Position numbers and translations under genes: made by a program. Positions 1 through 11,376 of a stretch of DNA of 64,000 nt are shown here, in pieces (position 1 is the stretch's first letter; each line of letters starts with the position of its first letter). Source of the stretch: Bugula neritina (taxonomy: Eukaryota; Bryozoa; Gymnolaemata; Cheilostomatida; Bugulidae); assembly GCA_964035545.1 (NCBI GenBank), contig OZ037767.1, positions 24,881,128 through 24,945,127 of the forward strand, given 5' to 3'. Below the pieces are notes generated by a model. That model did not search any database. It saw only the letters and a program-made list of their open reading frames with translations, and was not told the origin of the DNA.

Positions 1-197
1 TTGCAATCCCTCTATAAAAAGTCGGGCTGATTGTCTCACCTTAACACTTTAATACATTCCTTCTGCGTTGGTACTAAGCTGATCTCCAACAACTGTAACA
101 GTATATGTGTAAATTTCTGAAATTGATTAGCCAATGCTGCCTAAAACAGATGTTTTTGCATTTACAAGTATTAACCAACAACGAACTGTATTTTTAG

Positions 198-3100
198 AAA
201 GGAACGGGTAAATGGACTGCCATCTCAGCTCTGGAGTATGGCATGCCAGTCACTCTGATAGGAGAGTCAGTGTTTGCAAGGTGCTTGTCCTCTTTGAAAG
301 ATGAGAGAGTGGCAGCCAGCAAGGTGCTGAAAGGACCGTCAACAGCAAAATACGCTGGAGACAAGAAGGCGTTTGTAGAGCACATTAGAAAGGTGAGGAT
401 GTATAAAAAGCTAGACAAATTAGTTACTAAGGCAGGTGTATGCACCAGCGTAAGTAGCGAAATACTGGTATATGTGCTGATATAAGAAATGGTGTAAGTA
501 CCGGTTTTAGTACTTTTACTGTAAGTCCTGAAGTAAGTGTTGGTGTAAGTATCTTGTACTTTGCTCTGATTGAAGTCACATGTACACAGCCACGTCCCCT
601 CTTGTTTTCATTTGGTTTATACTCTCTGAATGTAGTTAATAGATTCCCTGTAGGATATAGCAGGATTATTACTTCTTTACTTTTAATATTGTTTTCTCAT
701 AACAAAATCAGAATATGTAACTGGCTTATGTAGCTCAGTCGTACTAGATGGTGCATCTCCCCCCATTAGAACCTTTTAGTTGTTATCTCCCCTTCCCTCA
801 CTAAAAGGTACATCTCACTTATTAGAGCTTTTCAGTTGTTATCATCCTTCCTCCTCCCATCAGTGTAACAGCACAGCTCAGGGTAGCATCTCTCGCTGAG
901 AACTACAAAGCTGACATTCAGAGTTGAATTTTTTCAGATGTTATTTTGAACTTCTCATTCGACTTGAGTTATCAGATGAAAGGTTAATACATACCTCTTA
1001 TGTCATGTAGTCTGAACACAATGTAATAGCTGTATTGGTGGAGGGACTTAAAGTTTGATTAATGATCACCAGGCGACACCATGCAGTTTATCTTTGTTGT
1101 CTTCACCACCAGCTGAATCATCTCAATCTCAATCTGCCGGTTTGGTTCGTTACGCTTCAGAGATCAGTTTATGAGTTCAGCAGAATAATGATACACTTAC
1201 AGTTCATATTGCGATACACTTACAGTTGACATTACAATACACTTACTGTTAATATTCAAATGTATACTTACAGTTGAGCTTTCGTTTTCTTTCTCTTTGC
1301 TGGTGCAAATATTAACACTTCGGGTTACTAGAAAAGATGCCATGGATTTTGTTGCTACATCCAGTTTCTAGTGTTAGTTTTGCTTAAATTTAAATAACTG
1401 TAACAGTTTTATATCTGTTTGATTAATACTATAATGCAAGGAAACATCATGTCATACTGTAAAGCAATCTTTACTCTAATATAGCTAACAATGCAGAATG
1501 TTTTCACCTTTTATAAGAATGGCCTATGTATGTTTATATAAATTAGGATACTCTGGTGCCTTATTTGTGGAGTGAATAATATAATTGTATGTGTACTCGT
1601 ATGCTTGTTGCAGGCTCTATACGCATCCAAGATAGTCTCATACGCTCAAGGGTTTATGCTGATGAGACAAGCTGCTAAAGAACTGAACTGGACTCTGAAC
1701 TATGGAGCCATTGCTCTCATGTGGAGAGGCGGATGTATTATCAGGAGGTAAGACTATTGTACGCCACTCCTACACCAGCATAGCCCATCATTTGGTTGCC
1801 AAGACTGCAGAATTCTCTCATGAAACCTGTCTGCAGTTTAAAAGCAGGAAGAGCTAACAAATAGTTGAGGTTTATAATAAGTACCAAGAGAAGATAATTC
1901 ATATCATGTTCAAAATGAAACCTCATTTGGGTTCCAGTCGCTAGCTAGATATTTAGCTCTGTAGGCAGAGGTGCTACTTAAACCTTTGTATAATAATTTA
2001 CTCTCCGTGTCTACTTTGAGCGTCACTGGTCACTGAGATTCTGCAACTAATCAAGTCTCACATTTCTGTTGTGGCGCGATGACTGCTGCCTTGTCTAAGC
2101 ACCTACAGACTCTCAGTTATTGTTGTGTCATACATAACTAATGTATGTAGCTTTTTAGAGTGTTATATATTCTGTTAGCTGTGTTGAAGTAAACCTACTC
2201 TTTTGAGTTACTAGCTCAAGTTAATTTGAATATAATGGATTTAGTTAACATTTATTTGGTATCCCCTCCCAACACACTAACTACTTCAAGAGTAACACTT
2301 CTATAGCATCTTTCAACAAACTATTCCTAATTTGCTCCGATATTTTAGCTGTTACACTTTGAAGTAACAAGATTTCTTTACTAGGTTTATCTTATGCCTG
2401 ACTAACCCCAGTAAATGCTTACCATCCTGTTAGCTGCTCCCTGATATGTTTGATTTAGTCTTTTGTTCTTAATAATTAACACTTGGTTGCGGATATTATG
2501 TTTATTTGCCATTTTTAGTCGATTTCTTGGAAACATCCGGGAGGCGTTCAATAAAGATTCGGAGTTGAAGAACCTGCTGATGGATGACTTCTTCACTAAG
2601 GCTATTCATGAATGTCAGGTACAGCGCAAAATAACAATTAACCAATAATATTGAAATTTGGAATTTACTGTTGGTTTTATTTCAAAATAGCACAATACGG
2701 ATAAATTAGTGACTATCAATCTTGTATCTGAGTAAGCAGCTATGGGTAGATTATAGGAGTCATGGCCACATTTAGTTGTCAAACAGTTTCAATAAGTAGT
2801 CAAATCTTGGTCTGATATGAGCATTTGTTTCAGTCAATAAAATGCATGGGAAAATTTCTCTTGATATGTTGATATGACTATTACTAGTGTATACTATTAC
2901 TAATATATTTGCTCTAATCATTTCTCTAATTATTCTTAATGAATTATTTTGAAGGATTCATGGAGAGTTGTCGTCTCTCAAGCCGCCCTTCTGGGAATCC
3001 CTGTGCCAGCCTTCAGCACTGCCCTAGCATTCTATGATGGCTATAGACACGCCAGTCTACCAGCTAATCTTATCCAGGTAGTTGTCTAACTTTGCTAGAC

Positions 3101-3629
3101 TCACTTACTATAGGTACCTTACTTACTATATATACCTTACTTACTATATGTACCTCACTTACTGTATGTACCTCACTCACTGTATGTACCTACCTCACTT
3201 ACTATACTTACCTCACTTACTATATGTACCTCACTTACTATACGTACCTCACTTACTGTATGTGCCATACTTACTATATGTACTACACTTACTACATATA
3301 TATGTGCACGCCATGTATTTGTTTTCAATTCCAGCATATATGGTATAAGTTTGTATGACTTACTTACAGTAACTTAAATATGTTTACTTTTCATCTGCAA
3401 GCAAAATTTTTCTTCAATCATATTCACAGTATTGGCAGTAGTATAGAACATTAATGACTATTGTATTATAATATATTATAATAATATAATAATGTACAAT
3501 ATTTCACAGGCACAAAGAGATTACTTTGGTGCTCATACTTATGAACTGCTCTCTAATCCTGGAAAATTCCAACACACCAACTGGACGGGCCGGGGAGGAA
3601 ACGTCTCGTCCTCCACATATGATGCCTAA
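198..3629 (+). CDS. PGD: 6-phosphogluconate dehydrogenase, decarboxylating (3' part of gene)
   Basis: Cytosolic pentose-phosphate enzyme that oxidises and decarboxylates 6-phosphogluconate to ribulose-5-phosphate, making NADPH. Five in-frame exons are visible: 198-392, 1614-1747, 2519-2618, 2955-3077 and 3510-3629, together 223 codons plus stop, about the C-terminal 46% of the usual ~480-residue protein. The first visible exon opens with KGTGKWTA, the end of the family signature; later exons carry [27 protein letters not shown] and the C-terminal HTNWTGRGG. All splice sites are GT-AG and phases fit. The Rossmann domain and catalytic Lys lie upstream of the window. Match to the human enzyme is very strong; no break is seen. 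Confidence 0.96.
1184..1280. repeat. Short degenerate tandem repeat in PGD intron
   Basis: About four imperfect copies of a ~23-bp unit with the core ATACACTTACAGTT lie in the first visible PGD intron. No coding signal is seen. Confidence 0.5.
3083..3305. repeat. 17-18-bp minisatellite in last PGD intron
   Basis: Around a dozen copies of a unit like TACCTCACTTACTATATG fill the 5' half of the last PGD intron. Long open frames across it in two phases are products of the repeat period and are not genes. Confidence 0.8.
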
Positions 3630-5744
3630 GGCCACCCCCTGCTATGAGTCAGTCACATTATAGTGCTATGACTCATGCCATCTACAGGCCTTCAGTCCAA
3701 ATAACGCGTGTTAGTGTGGACTTGCATTCAGATTCCTACAAAGTTGAGCAGCTGGGTTGTGCCACTCTCCTGATATTTTTCTGTTGAGACTGTCAAACTT
3801 CAAACCTGAAGTTAAAGTATTGATAGCCAATGTGGCTGTGTCAAAGTTAAGGCTTGGACTTTCTTTGACTTTGCTGCTACATTCTCTTTTATGAATATGT
3901 GAAAAACTTTCACACATAAAGATCTACAGAAATGCTCTGCTACACTATTTCATGAATCTGTATGCTTGAACATGTTAATTCGTTTTTCTAATTTAAAATA
4001 AAATTCTACTACTCATTTTTAATATCAAGTAATATATTAAACTGTGATTTTATAACATTGAGGTTTTGTACTAACCTTTATTTTCACTCGAATCTGTCTA
4101 ACTTATTGCAATGAATAGGCTATATATAATATTAGGGTTTAAACACTACTTTATGCTCATCACAATAATATATTATTGTAATGCATTCCTCATTCGTCAT
4201 AATAAAGCAACCTCTGAAATGTAATTCAGTACCTGTTAGTATTTTGCTCTGTTGCCATGGTTACAAGTATTAGTTTGCGCCAACCGACAAATTTAGCCTA
4301 TAATTCTCAGGACTGCCACTTCTCATACCACAGTTTTTGCGTTAAATAGCCTTTTTCCTTAAAGTTGTACAGAGCTAATGGGGTGGTGTACTCAACCTCT
4401 CGCTCTGTAGACTACTAACTCTGTGATAGTTTATAGTAGGATAATGATAAAGGCAAGCTTATTCACGGTCTGCTTCACTTCCATCAACTTATCATAAGTG
4501 AGTCATTACATATCAAACAGAGGTGAGACTTGATTCTGTTCAGTTCTACTTTTCTGTATGGAATAAGATACTATTTCTCCAAATCAAATAAGATACTGCT
4601 TCTCTATACAGAATAGGATTGTACTCCTTCTTGTTATCTTCAGTATTAACTAACACGGTAAGTTTGTACAATCCAGCAGTAACCTGTGAACAGATCATGT
4701 ACAATGTACATAACTTTCAATTTTTTTAGTAAACAATAGATCAGTGTTCTATTGGTTTAAATGAATGTACAATGCATAAAAATACTTAAATTTTAAATTC
4801 CAATATATTTCGAGCTTAATTTAGGCTCTCTTTTTAAAGCGGATGCTGTTATAACAAATACATTTTGCATGAGAAAATATTTGCTATTGAAATACAATTG
4901 TTGTTGGTTTCAAGTATAAATTCTATGTCAAAAAGGCAGAAGCTCCACATTGTACTATGTAGTGTCATCTATCATGGATGATTCACAGTTGGGAGTTGAG
5001 TTTGATAATTGATATATCTTATGTAAATGTCATTAATTAGTTCTGACTGTTAAGTTAGTTCCTTGTGAATGTATAAAGCATGTATAATGATTCATATATA
5101 TTTGTCTATAGTGAATATGTATACAATATATACTATATAGCATGTGTAATAATTTATATATTGGTCTACATAATAATCTATTGCAAATGTATATAATATA
5201 GTATGTATAATGACTCATTATAGTCTATAGTGAATGCATAATGATTCATGCATAATGGCCGAGTAATCAACTAATCCTAAATATTATTTCTTTCTTTCTG
5301 GCTTTTAATGATACAAACTGAAAACTTCACATGCTATATTTTAAGGGTTGTGTTAGCAGTTAGCCTTCCTGATTGGACACTAAACACTAAGGGTTCATTA
5401 TAGTTCTCAGGCTAAGCTCACCGCTAAGGGCTAATCTGCTAAAGATTGTATTTGTAGACAACTTTACCTTGTGGTTTTATTGTATATGAAATTGTTCAAC
5501 CTTACTTGATATGCATACATGTTCTGCGATAGTTAGTATTATATACATAACACTTAATTTTACAATATTCCATATCAATACATTACATTGCTTGAGTTTC
5601 GAGCTTTTATTAGCCATGTTTAAGCATAGCTGATGTATTTTGTAGATACTGCCTATCTCCATAACTGTTTCCATAGTGTTTGGTGATACAAAAGTGTACC
5701 ATATATTTATTATTCACATACTTCCTGTTTACGCTTGACACGAC
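3630..5744. other. Intergenic, AT-rich
   Basis: The PGD 3' UTR is followed by AT-rich DNA. 5030-5260 holds degenerate repeats built from TAATGATTCATATAT and TCTATAGTGAATATG-like blocks. No exon or RNA gene is recognised. Confidence 0.6.
3997..4002 (+). terminator. Poly(A) signal for PGD
   Basis: AATAAA about 370 nt after the PGD stop. A second AATAAA at 4201-4206 could serve a longer 3' UTR. Confidence 0.5.
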
Positions 5745-8183
5745 ATGGAGAAGACTGGCACCTTCCTGGCAGTTTTACTCATCTGCTGCATTGCATCATC
5801 TTCCAGCACATTTTTAAGACAAAAAAGATTTGACAGCGAGGCGTTTATGAAAGATCTTCACAAGTGTAAGTTTATTTATTAAATTAATTTCTCCATTAGC
5901 CTCTGGTTTTAGGCTCCATTTTGGCTAAGAAAATACAAATAGTTTTAATCAATGAATAAGCCTTATTGTTTTAATGCAATATATCCAATAATATGATTTA
6001 TTTAACTTAGTATTATAATGCTTAATAATCTGATACAATGACTATTATACAATGTAATAGTTATAGCAATAAATATTTCTTTAAGCTCAAACTTTGTTTA
6101 TAAAATTTAGACATTTATAATAATATTATAAATTATAGAATATTCCCTCAAGTTTTCTGCTCAACAACTCAATGAGTCATCATCAGCAGTTAGACATGAA
6201 ATAATTACTTTTTGTCTTGAACTTAATAAACCTAATACGTCAATAATATAACATAATATAACAATGTTATAATATAATACAACAATAATATAATATAATA
6301 CAACAATAATATAATATAATGAAACAATAATATGATATAATATAACAATAATATAATATAGTACTAATATAATATAACAATAATATAATTTAATGTGATG
6401 TAACAATTATAACATAATATAATCGTAATATAACAATAGTATAATATAGTGTAGTGTAACATGTATTTAATATAAATATATAATATAATAAAATATAATG
6501 GTGTACTTAGCATAACATAATTATAATATAATTTACAATGTATTGCAAATGTGTACACAGTATAGTACATTATAACATTTTGATGCAACAATAATATATA
6601 GTAATAACATGTTAATATAATTATAATAATTTAATTGAAGCTAGGCTAGTACCTATATACACAATTATTTATAAAATTATAATGCAGTGTAATGCAACAA
6701 TAAACGTAATAGGCTATAATATAATTATGATATTTTTATGAAATGTTAAAATTGAATATGGTTGTGATGTATACATATTGATGTTATAATAATATATAAT
6801 TATAATATCATAATGTAATGCAACAGTGTACACAGTATTGCATTGCTTTTGTAGCTTTAGCAAACCTACAAGGCAGTGGAAGTGGAAACGATAACTCCAA
6901 TGGCAATGACAATATTGGTGTACACAATGGTCTGAATAACACTGGTGAGTAGACAAGCTTTTGGAAAGCTTCTCTTGGTAAATTTGCATATGTTTTAAAA
7001 TAATTGCATAGCATTTAGTAAAGCTGGCTGCTATTTGATGTAATATAGAGAAGAAGTTCAGGGCTCGGGCCCTCACAAGCCCTCACAAATAATATACTAC
7101 AGTGCTCCCTCCGTATCTCACCAAGCCTTGTGTCCCAAAACTTCGATCCGTGACATATTAGAATACCATATTTAACTCACGAATCCGTTAAATTCTGCCA
7201 TTTTGTCTCTATATCAGTGAGATATGGAGGGAGCACTGTACATTAAAATTAGATTGGTTGAATGAGAGAACTTTAAAGTGCAATATGCAACCTGTCACAT
7301 TATACTATATAAACTTTTAAAATTTTAGACATTGATACTTGTAGGTAAATGTTATGTAAACAGTAGAAGCATTCATATAATGTACAACGATTCTACATTG
7401 TATTATTATAGGTTTCATAAGACTCAAAATGTTATAACAATGTTGGGCATTTAATAAAAAGTTTTACCAATTCTATGTTTACTAAAATATAAAATATGAA
7501 ACGTGTATAATTGAGTATATAGAATAATACAAACAAGTGTCTATAAATTTATTATAGGAATAGAAAATGGAAATAATAATACCGGGAGTTTCAATGGTAA
7601 CTACAATGAAGGGGATTCTAATGGCAACGACAACTATGGCGATTTTAACGGAAACTTCAATGGTGGCAGTGGAAATGGAAATGGTAACGTTGGGTTTGGT
7701 AATGGCAACGGTAATGGCAATGGAAACATTGTTATTGGTAAGCATAAATAAACATTCAGCTAGATCTCATGTGTTTTTTAACTTGTAAGAAACGAGGAGC
7801 AGTGATAATTTTTAAGATTTTGATTGTAAATTATGTAATCAATCAATAACAGAGATTATATTATAATCATATACACTTTTAACTTTTTTAAAAAATATTT
7901 ATTGCTATAAGATATATTTTAAAATATGGTGCGTAATTATATCACTCTATTTGCATATATGACATATAATTGACCATACAAAGAAGTATATAAGATATTT
8001 TTGTATATTTTAGATGAAGGTACGATAAAAGATAAAGTTCTTCCTCCTCCAAACCCTTCAAATACTCTTATTCATGCTGATCATAATACTCGTGGTATAG
8101 GGCTAAACTCCAGCTCCAGCTTTGCCTTTTCTTCCATCTATCTTCTTCTTTCAGCTATAGCTTTGATTGTCTCATCATTTTAA
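5745..8183 (+). CDS. Short form of the Asn/Gly-rich protein, alternative terminal exon
   Basis: The first three exons of the Asn/Gly gene (5745-5865, 6855-6944, 7558-7737) join in phase 1 to 8014-8183, giving 186 codons plus stop. The last exon codes a short polar stretch, then GLNSSSS and a hydrophobic end (IYLLLSAIALIVSSF) with no charged tail, the layout of a GPI-attachment signal. An AATAAA follows 133 nt after the stop. This supports a real terminal exon; the long form must skip it. It could instead be the whole gene, with the downstream exons a second gene, but no signal-peptide exon was found between 8184 and 9166. Confidence 0.7.
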
Positions 8184-11100
8184 GTGCTTCTTTATTGTCA
8201 TTTGTTCACTGCTTTGCAAAATTCGCTGTTTATTGGCTTGAATTATTTTGCCTATAACTTAATAACATGTAAATACTATTTTATATTTTTATGTAACTTT
8301 TTAGCTGTTATTTCTCAATAAAATGCTATAAATTTAAAAATTGATATTATATTTACCTAACTTAGCTGATCATCGCCATAGTAGTCAGTGATTGTATTTT
8401 TATTATGTTAATTTTAATAGCACTCCAATTAGTCAAAAAAATATATATAATTATTTTTCAATGTTATGAAAATTTCAATAAGCTTATAATGTAATAATAT
8501 AATAAAGAATTATTCAACACATAGTAAGTGTATTATGAAGCTAATACATATCTACATATTATTTTAGTAGTCTATACTCAGATTGGTGGATTGAGCTTGT
8601 ACATAATATATTATGCTATCATTGCTAGCTGGCTGCAACCCTTAACTTGCTCATGTCCACTCACAATAATTATATGCATTCCTTAAAAAAATGTTGATGA
8701 CTTGAGCATATGCCGGCTGTTTGATTCAATTTCATACAGAATAATATTTTATTTTGAAGCTTTAATATGGTTAGAATCTTTTAATTTTATATATTAATTG
8801 ATGGTCCAAGTAACTTAATAGTCTTTCATATTTAATAAAGGTATCTTGTTTGTAATTTGTTTACTAACTTGGCATTTTTATATGTAATCATTCTTGTTGT
8901 TGCTTGGGTGCAAATTCTAACTGAATATATGCTAGCTAGTACTATGAAACATACACTGAATGATACCGTTAATAGCTATAACGTATTACCATGGCAAGAC
9001 ACATTACAGCCTGTCACTTTCTAACTAATCAGTATGTTGCAAAACATTAATACGTAAATTAGCAGTTTTCTAACAACATGCCGTACTTTGCAGTCCCTTA
9101 CTCCAGACATCCTTACACTAATTGTGATAGTGAAGTAACATCCCTGCATCCTGCAATTTGTTTTAGATGGATCAAATATCTTCAGCATTACGGCAAATTC
9201 TGAAATAGAAGATCAGGAATATTATACCACAACAGAAGTGTTTACAGACACACCAGGTGAGTGGACAATTAGCACAGAGCCACCAAATCTGCCTTCTGCT
9301 TCTACAGTGCCAGTTACCAATGACTCATCCGCAGGCATGACTCAGCCTTTGCCAACTGTAACCAAGGGTAGCGGGAAGGAACAAAAATATAATGGTGAGT
9401 CTACTGAAGTGTAGCATTAGGGAAAAAATTAGCTCTATCGAGAATTAGAAGTAGCAGACTTGACTTATTTGATGAATACTTAGAAAAGTTCAAGTTTATC
9501 TGCCATTGTTGTTATCTTTGGTCAAATGTTTGTTGCTGCTCCATAAATCAAACTTTCCTCTTCAACTTAGAAATAATTACTTAAACTGTGTAGTGATGCC
9601 TAAGGCCTTTCGTATTATTTGCACATGTTTTATTGCCATAGAAACTGGTGATATTGTGTTAACAGTATTCCAGTACCCACAAATTTGCACAGTTACAGTT
9701 AAATTGATTCTTATTACACAATAAAATATAAATATAAATTTGATTATGATGTTAAGTTTGTTACTTTTTCCGTTCAGGATCTTACAATGGAAAAGGAAAC
9801 ATTGGCAAAGACAATGGAAAAAACAATAAAGGCAACTTTAATGGCAATTATAATATTGGTAATAATAATGGAAATAATAATGGAAACAACAATACTGATG
9901 GAAGTAATGGAAATGGAAATGGTAATGGCAATTGGGGAAGTAACAATGGTAATGGAAATGGTAATGGCAATTGGGGAAGTAACAATGGTAATGGAAATGG
10001 TAATGGCAATTGGGGAAGTAACAATGGAAATGGAAATGGTAATGGCAATTGGGGAAGTAACAATGGCAATGGAAATGGTAATGGCAATTGGGGAGATAAT
10101 AATGGCAATGGATATGGTAATGGCAATTGGGGAGACAATAATGGTAATGGGTACGGCAATGGCAACAGCAATGGTAATGTAACTATTATTATAAATTTAC
10201 AGTACACCATAAACTCGTAATATAAATATAAAATTAAAACTAAAATAATTTTTTAGATTATTTCGGGGAAAGTGGGGATAGTTGAACCACAAAGTTAGTT
10301 AAACCACATGCTCTAAATTTTCTCTTTTAAATCATTGCACTATTTTATCGCCTTCACTTGAGAGCGTTTTAGGTGAAATACAAGACATATAGAAATGTAT
10401 AAAATCAAAGCAGTAGTTTTTAGGTGAGCGAGTATTTTTTACAGTTTTTGCATAAAAAATGAGCAAACTGAAAATTTATTTTTTCATAACATGTTGCATT
10501 GCTTCTCAAATTTTAAAAGCTCAGTCAAATAAATTCATGCATGTATTGTCAACACGCTTTCAAAGCTGGGCAATGATCTAAAGTTGCAGGGATATCTCAT
10601 TCACAGCAAATATTGACAATAATTTGTTGCGTGACAGTGTGGGGCTAGTTGAACCACAAAGAAAGTAAGGCAAGTTGAGCCAGGTACAACTTGCCCCACT
10701 AATTATTTTCGCTGCGTTAATTATAATTGGGATGCACACCAGATTTTACATTTAAGTTTATATTTTTCTTAAGTAAAATATTTCTGCCATCAATATATAA
10801 ATCCAAATGTACATTTAGTCCTAGACCAAACAAAAATGTAGGTCAACAGTATAATTAAACTATTCAACTACTATATTTTGAATACGGTGTGTGTTTTGGG
10901 TTATTATAGTTACAGCTCTGCCATTTATGCATTCATCAATTTGTTATTAAAATACATCTAGCAAAAATGTTTTTGCTAAACTTCTCCCATTCAACTACTA
11001 GAAACAATGTTATAGCTTATATAATCATTTTCTAGAAGTAGAAATACCAGGGAATGGCACAGCAACTACAACAGTTGAAACATCACAAGAATCTTTCTCG

Positions 11101-11376
11101 TCAACGGTGCTGGCCATCATCAAACCTGTGACAGAAGAAGAAGTTGTCAAAGACATCAGTGGTGCCAATGATCTCTCAATTCCTGGTGAAATTTATTCAG
11201 GGGATATTGTAGAGATTCTCAGAAATGACTCGAAAAGAAATGAGTTGATCAATCAAATCTCTGAAGTCTTTCCAGGTGTTGATGATTATATAAGAAGTGG
11301 TGCGTCCAGCATGCACTTGATCTGCTCGGCAAATGCGGCTATATTTCTTGTACTTTTGAAAAAGTTGCTTTTATAA
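5745..11376 (+). CDS. Secreted Asn/Gly-rich repeat protein, predicted GPI-anchored, long form
   Basis: Not a family I recognise. Exons: 5745-5865, 6855-6944, 7558-7737, 9167-9394, 9778-10173 and 11036-11376; 451 codons plus stop. Every internal junction is phase 1, so exons can be skipped without loss of frame. The protein starts with a signal peptide (MEKTGTFLAVLLICCIASSS) followed by a dibasic RQKR site, then Asn/Gly-rich stretches, a Ser/Thr/Pro-rich mucin-like exon (9167-9394), a larger Asn/Gly exon with six 13-residue repeats containing Trp, and an acidic C-terminal exon ending in SGASS plus a hydrophobic tail, as in GPI signals. Exon 9167 also has an internal phase-1 donor at 9256. If exon 9778 is not spliced at 10173, the frame runs to a TAA at 10218-10220. 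An extracellular matrix or adhesive role is possible but only inferred. Confidence 0.75.
6240..6560. repeat. AT-rich simple repeat (ATAATATAACA)n
   Basis: Low-complexity array of ATAATATAAT/ATAACA units in the first intron of the Asn/Gly gene. The reading frames across it are repeat artefacts. Confidence 0.75.
7100..7238. mobile_element. MITE, Tc1/mariner-like (139 bp)
   Basis: A 22-bp terminal inverted repeat starts CAGTGCTCCCTCC at 7100-7121 and is mirrored at 7217-7238 with one mismatch. Both ends are flanked by TA (7098-7099 and 7239-7240), the target duplication of Tc1/mariner elements. There is no coding capacity. It lies in the second intron of the Asn/Gly gene. Confidence 0.85.
8317..8322 (+). 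terminator. Poly(A) signal for the short Asn/Gly isoform
   Basis: AATAAA 133 nt after the stop of the alternative terminal exon (8183), inside what is an intron for the long form. Confidence 0.55.
9918..10160 (+). repeat. 39-bp coding tandem repeat, six units
   Basis: Trp codons recur at 9933, 9972, 10011, 10050, 10089 and 10128, exactly 39 bp apart. The unit codes GNGNGNGNWGSNN, with GSNN changed to GDNN in the last two units. Unit length is a multiple of three, so copy-number change keeps the frame. Confidence 0.9.
10271..10700. mobile_element. Possible non-autonomous DNA transposon (430 bp)
   Basis: The ends are imperfect inverted repeats of about 17-18 bp: AGTGGGGATAGTTGAACC at the left, and the reverse complement of AGTGGGGCAAGTTGTACC at the right. 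The GTTGAACCACAAAG motif also recurs directly near both ends. No open frame and no clear target duplication were found. It sits in the last intron of the long Asn/Gly isoform. Confidence 0.5.

Noticed and set aside
3082-3358. Overlapping Thr/Tyr/Leu-rich frames
   Set aside because: Made by the 17-18-bp repeat in the PGD intron.
9848-10210. Minus-strand frame rich in Pro and Leu opposite the Asn/Gly repeats
   Set aside because: Mirror of the GGNAAT codons of the real plus-strand exon; no start context or splice support.
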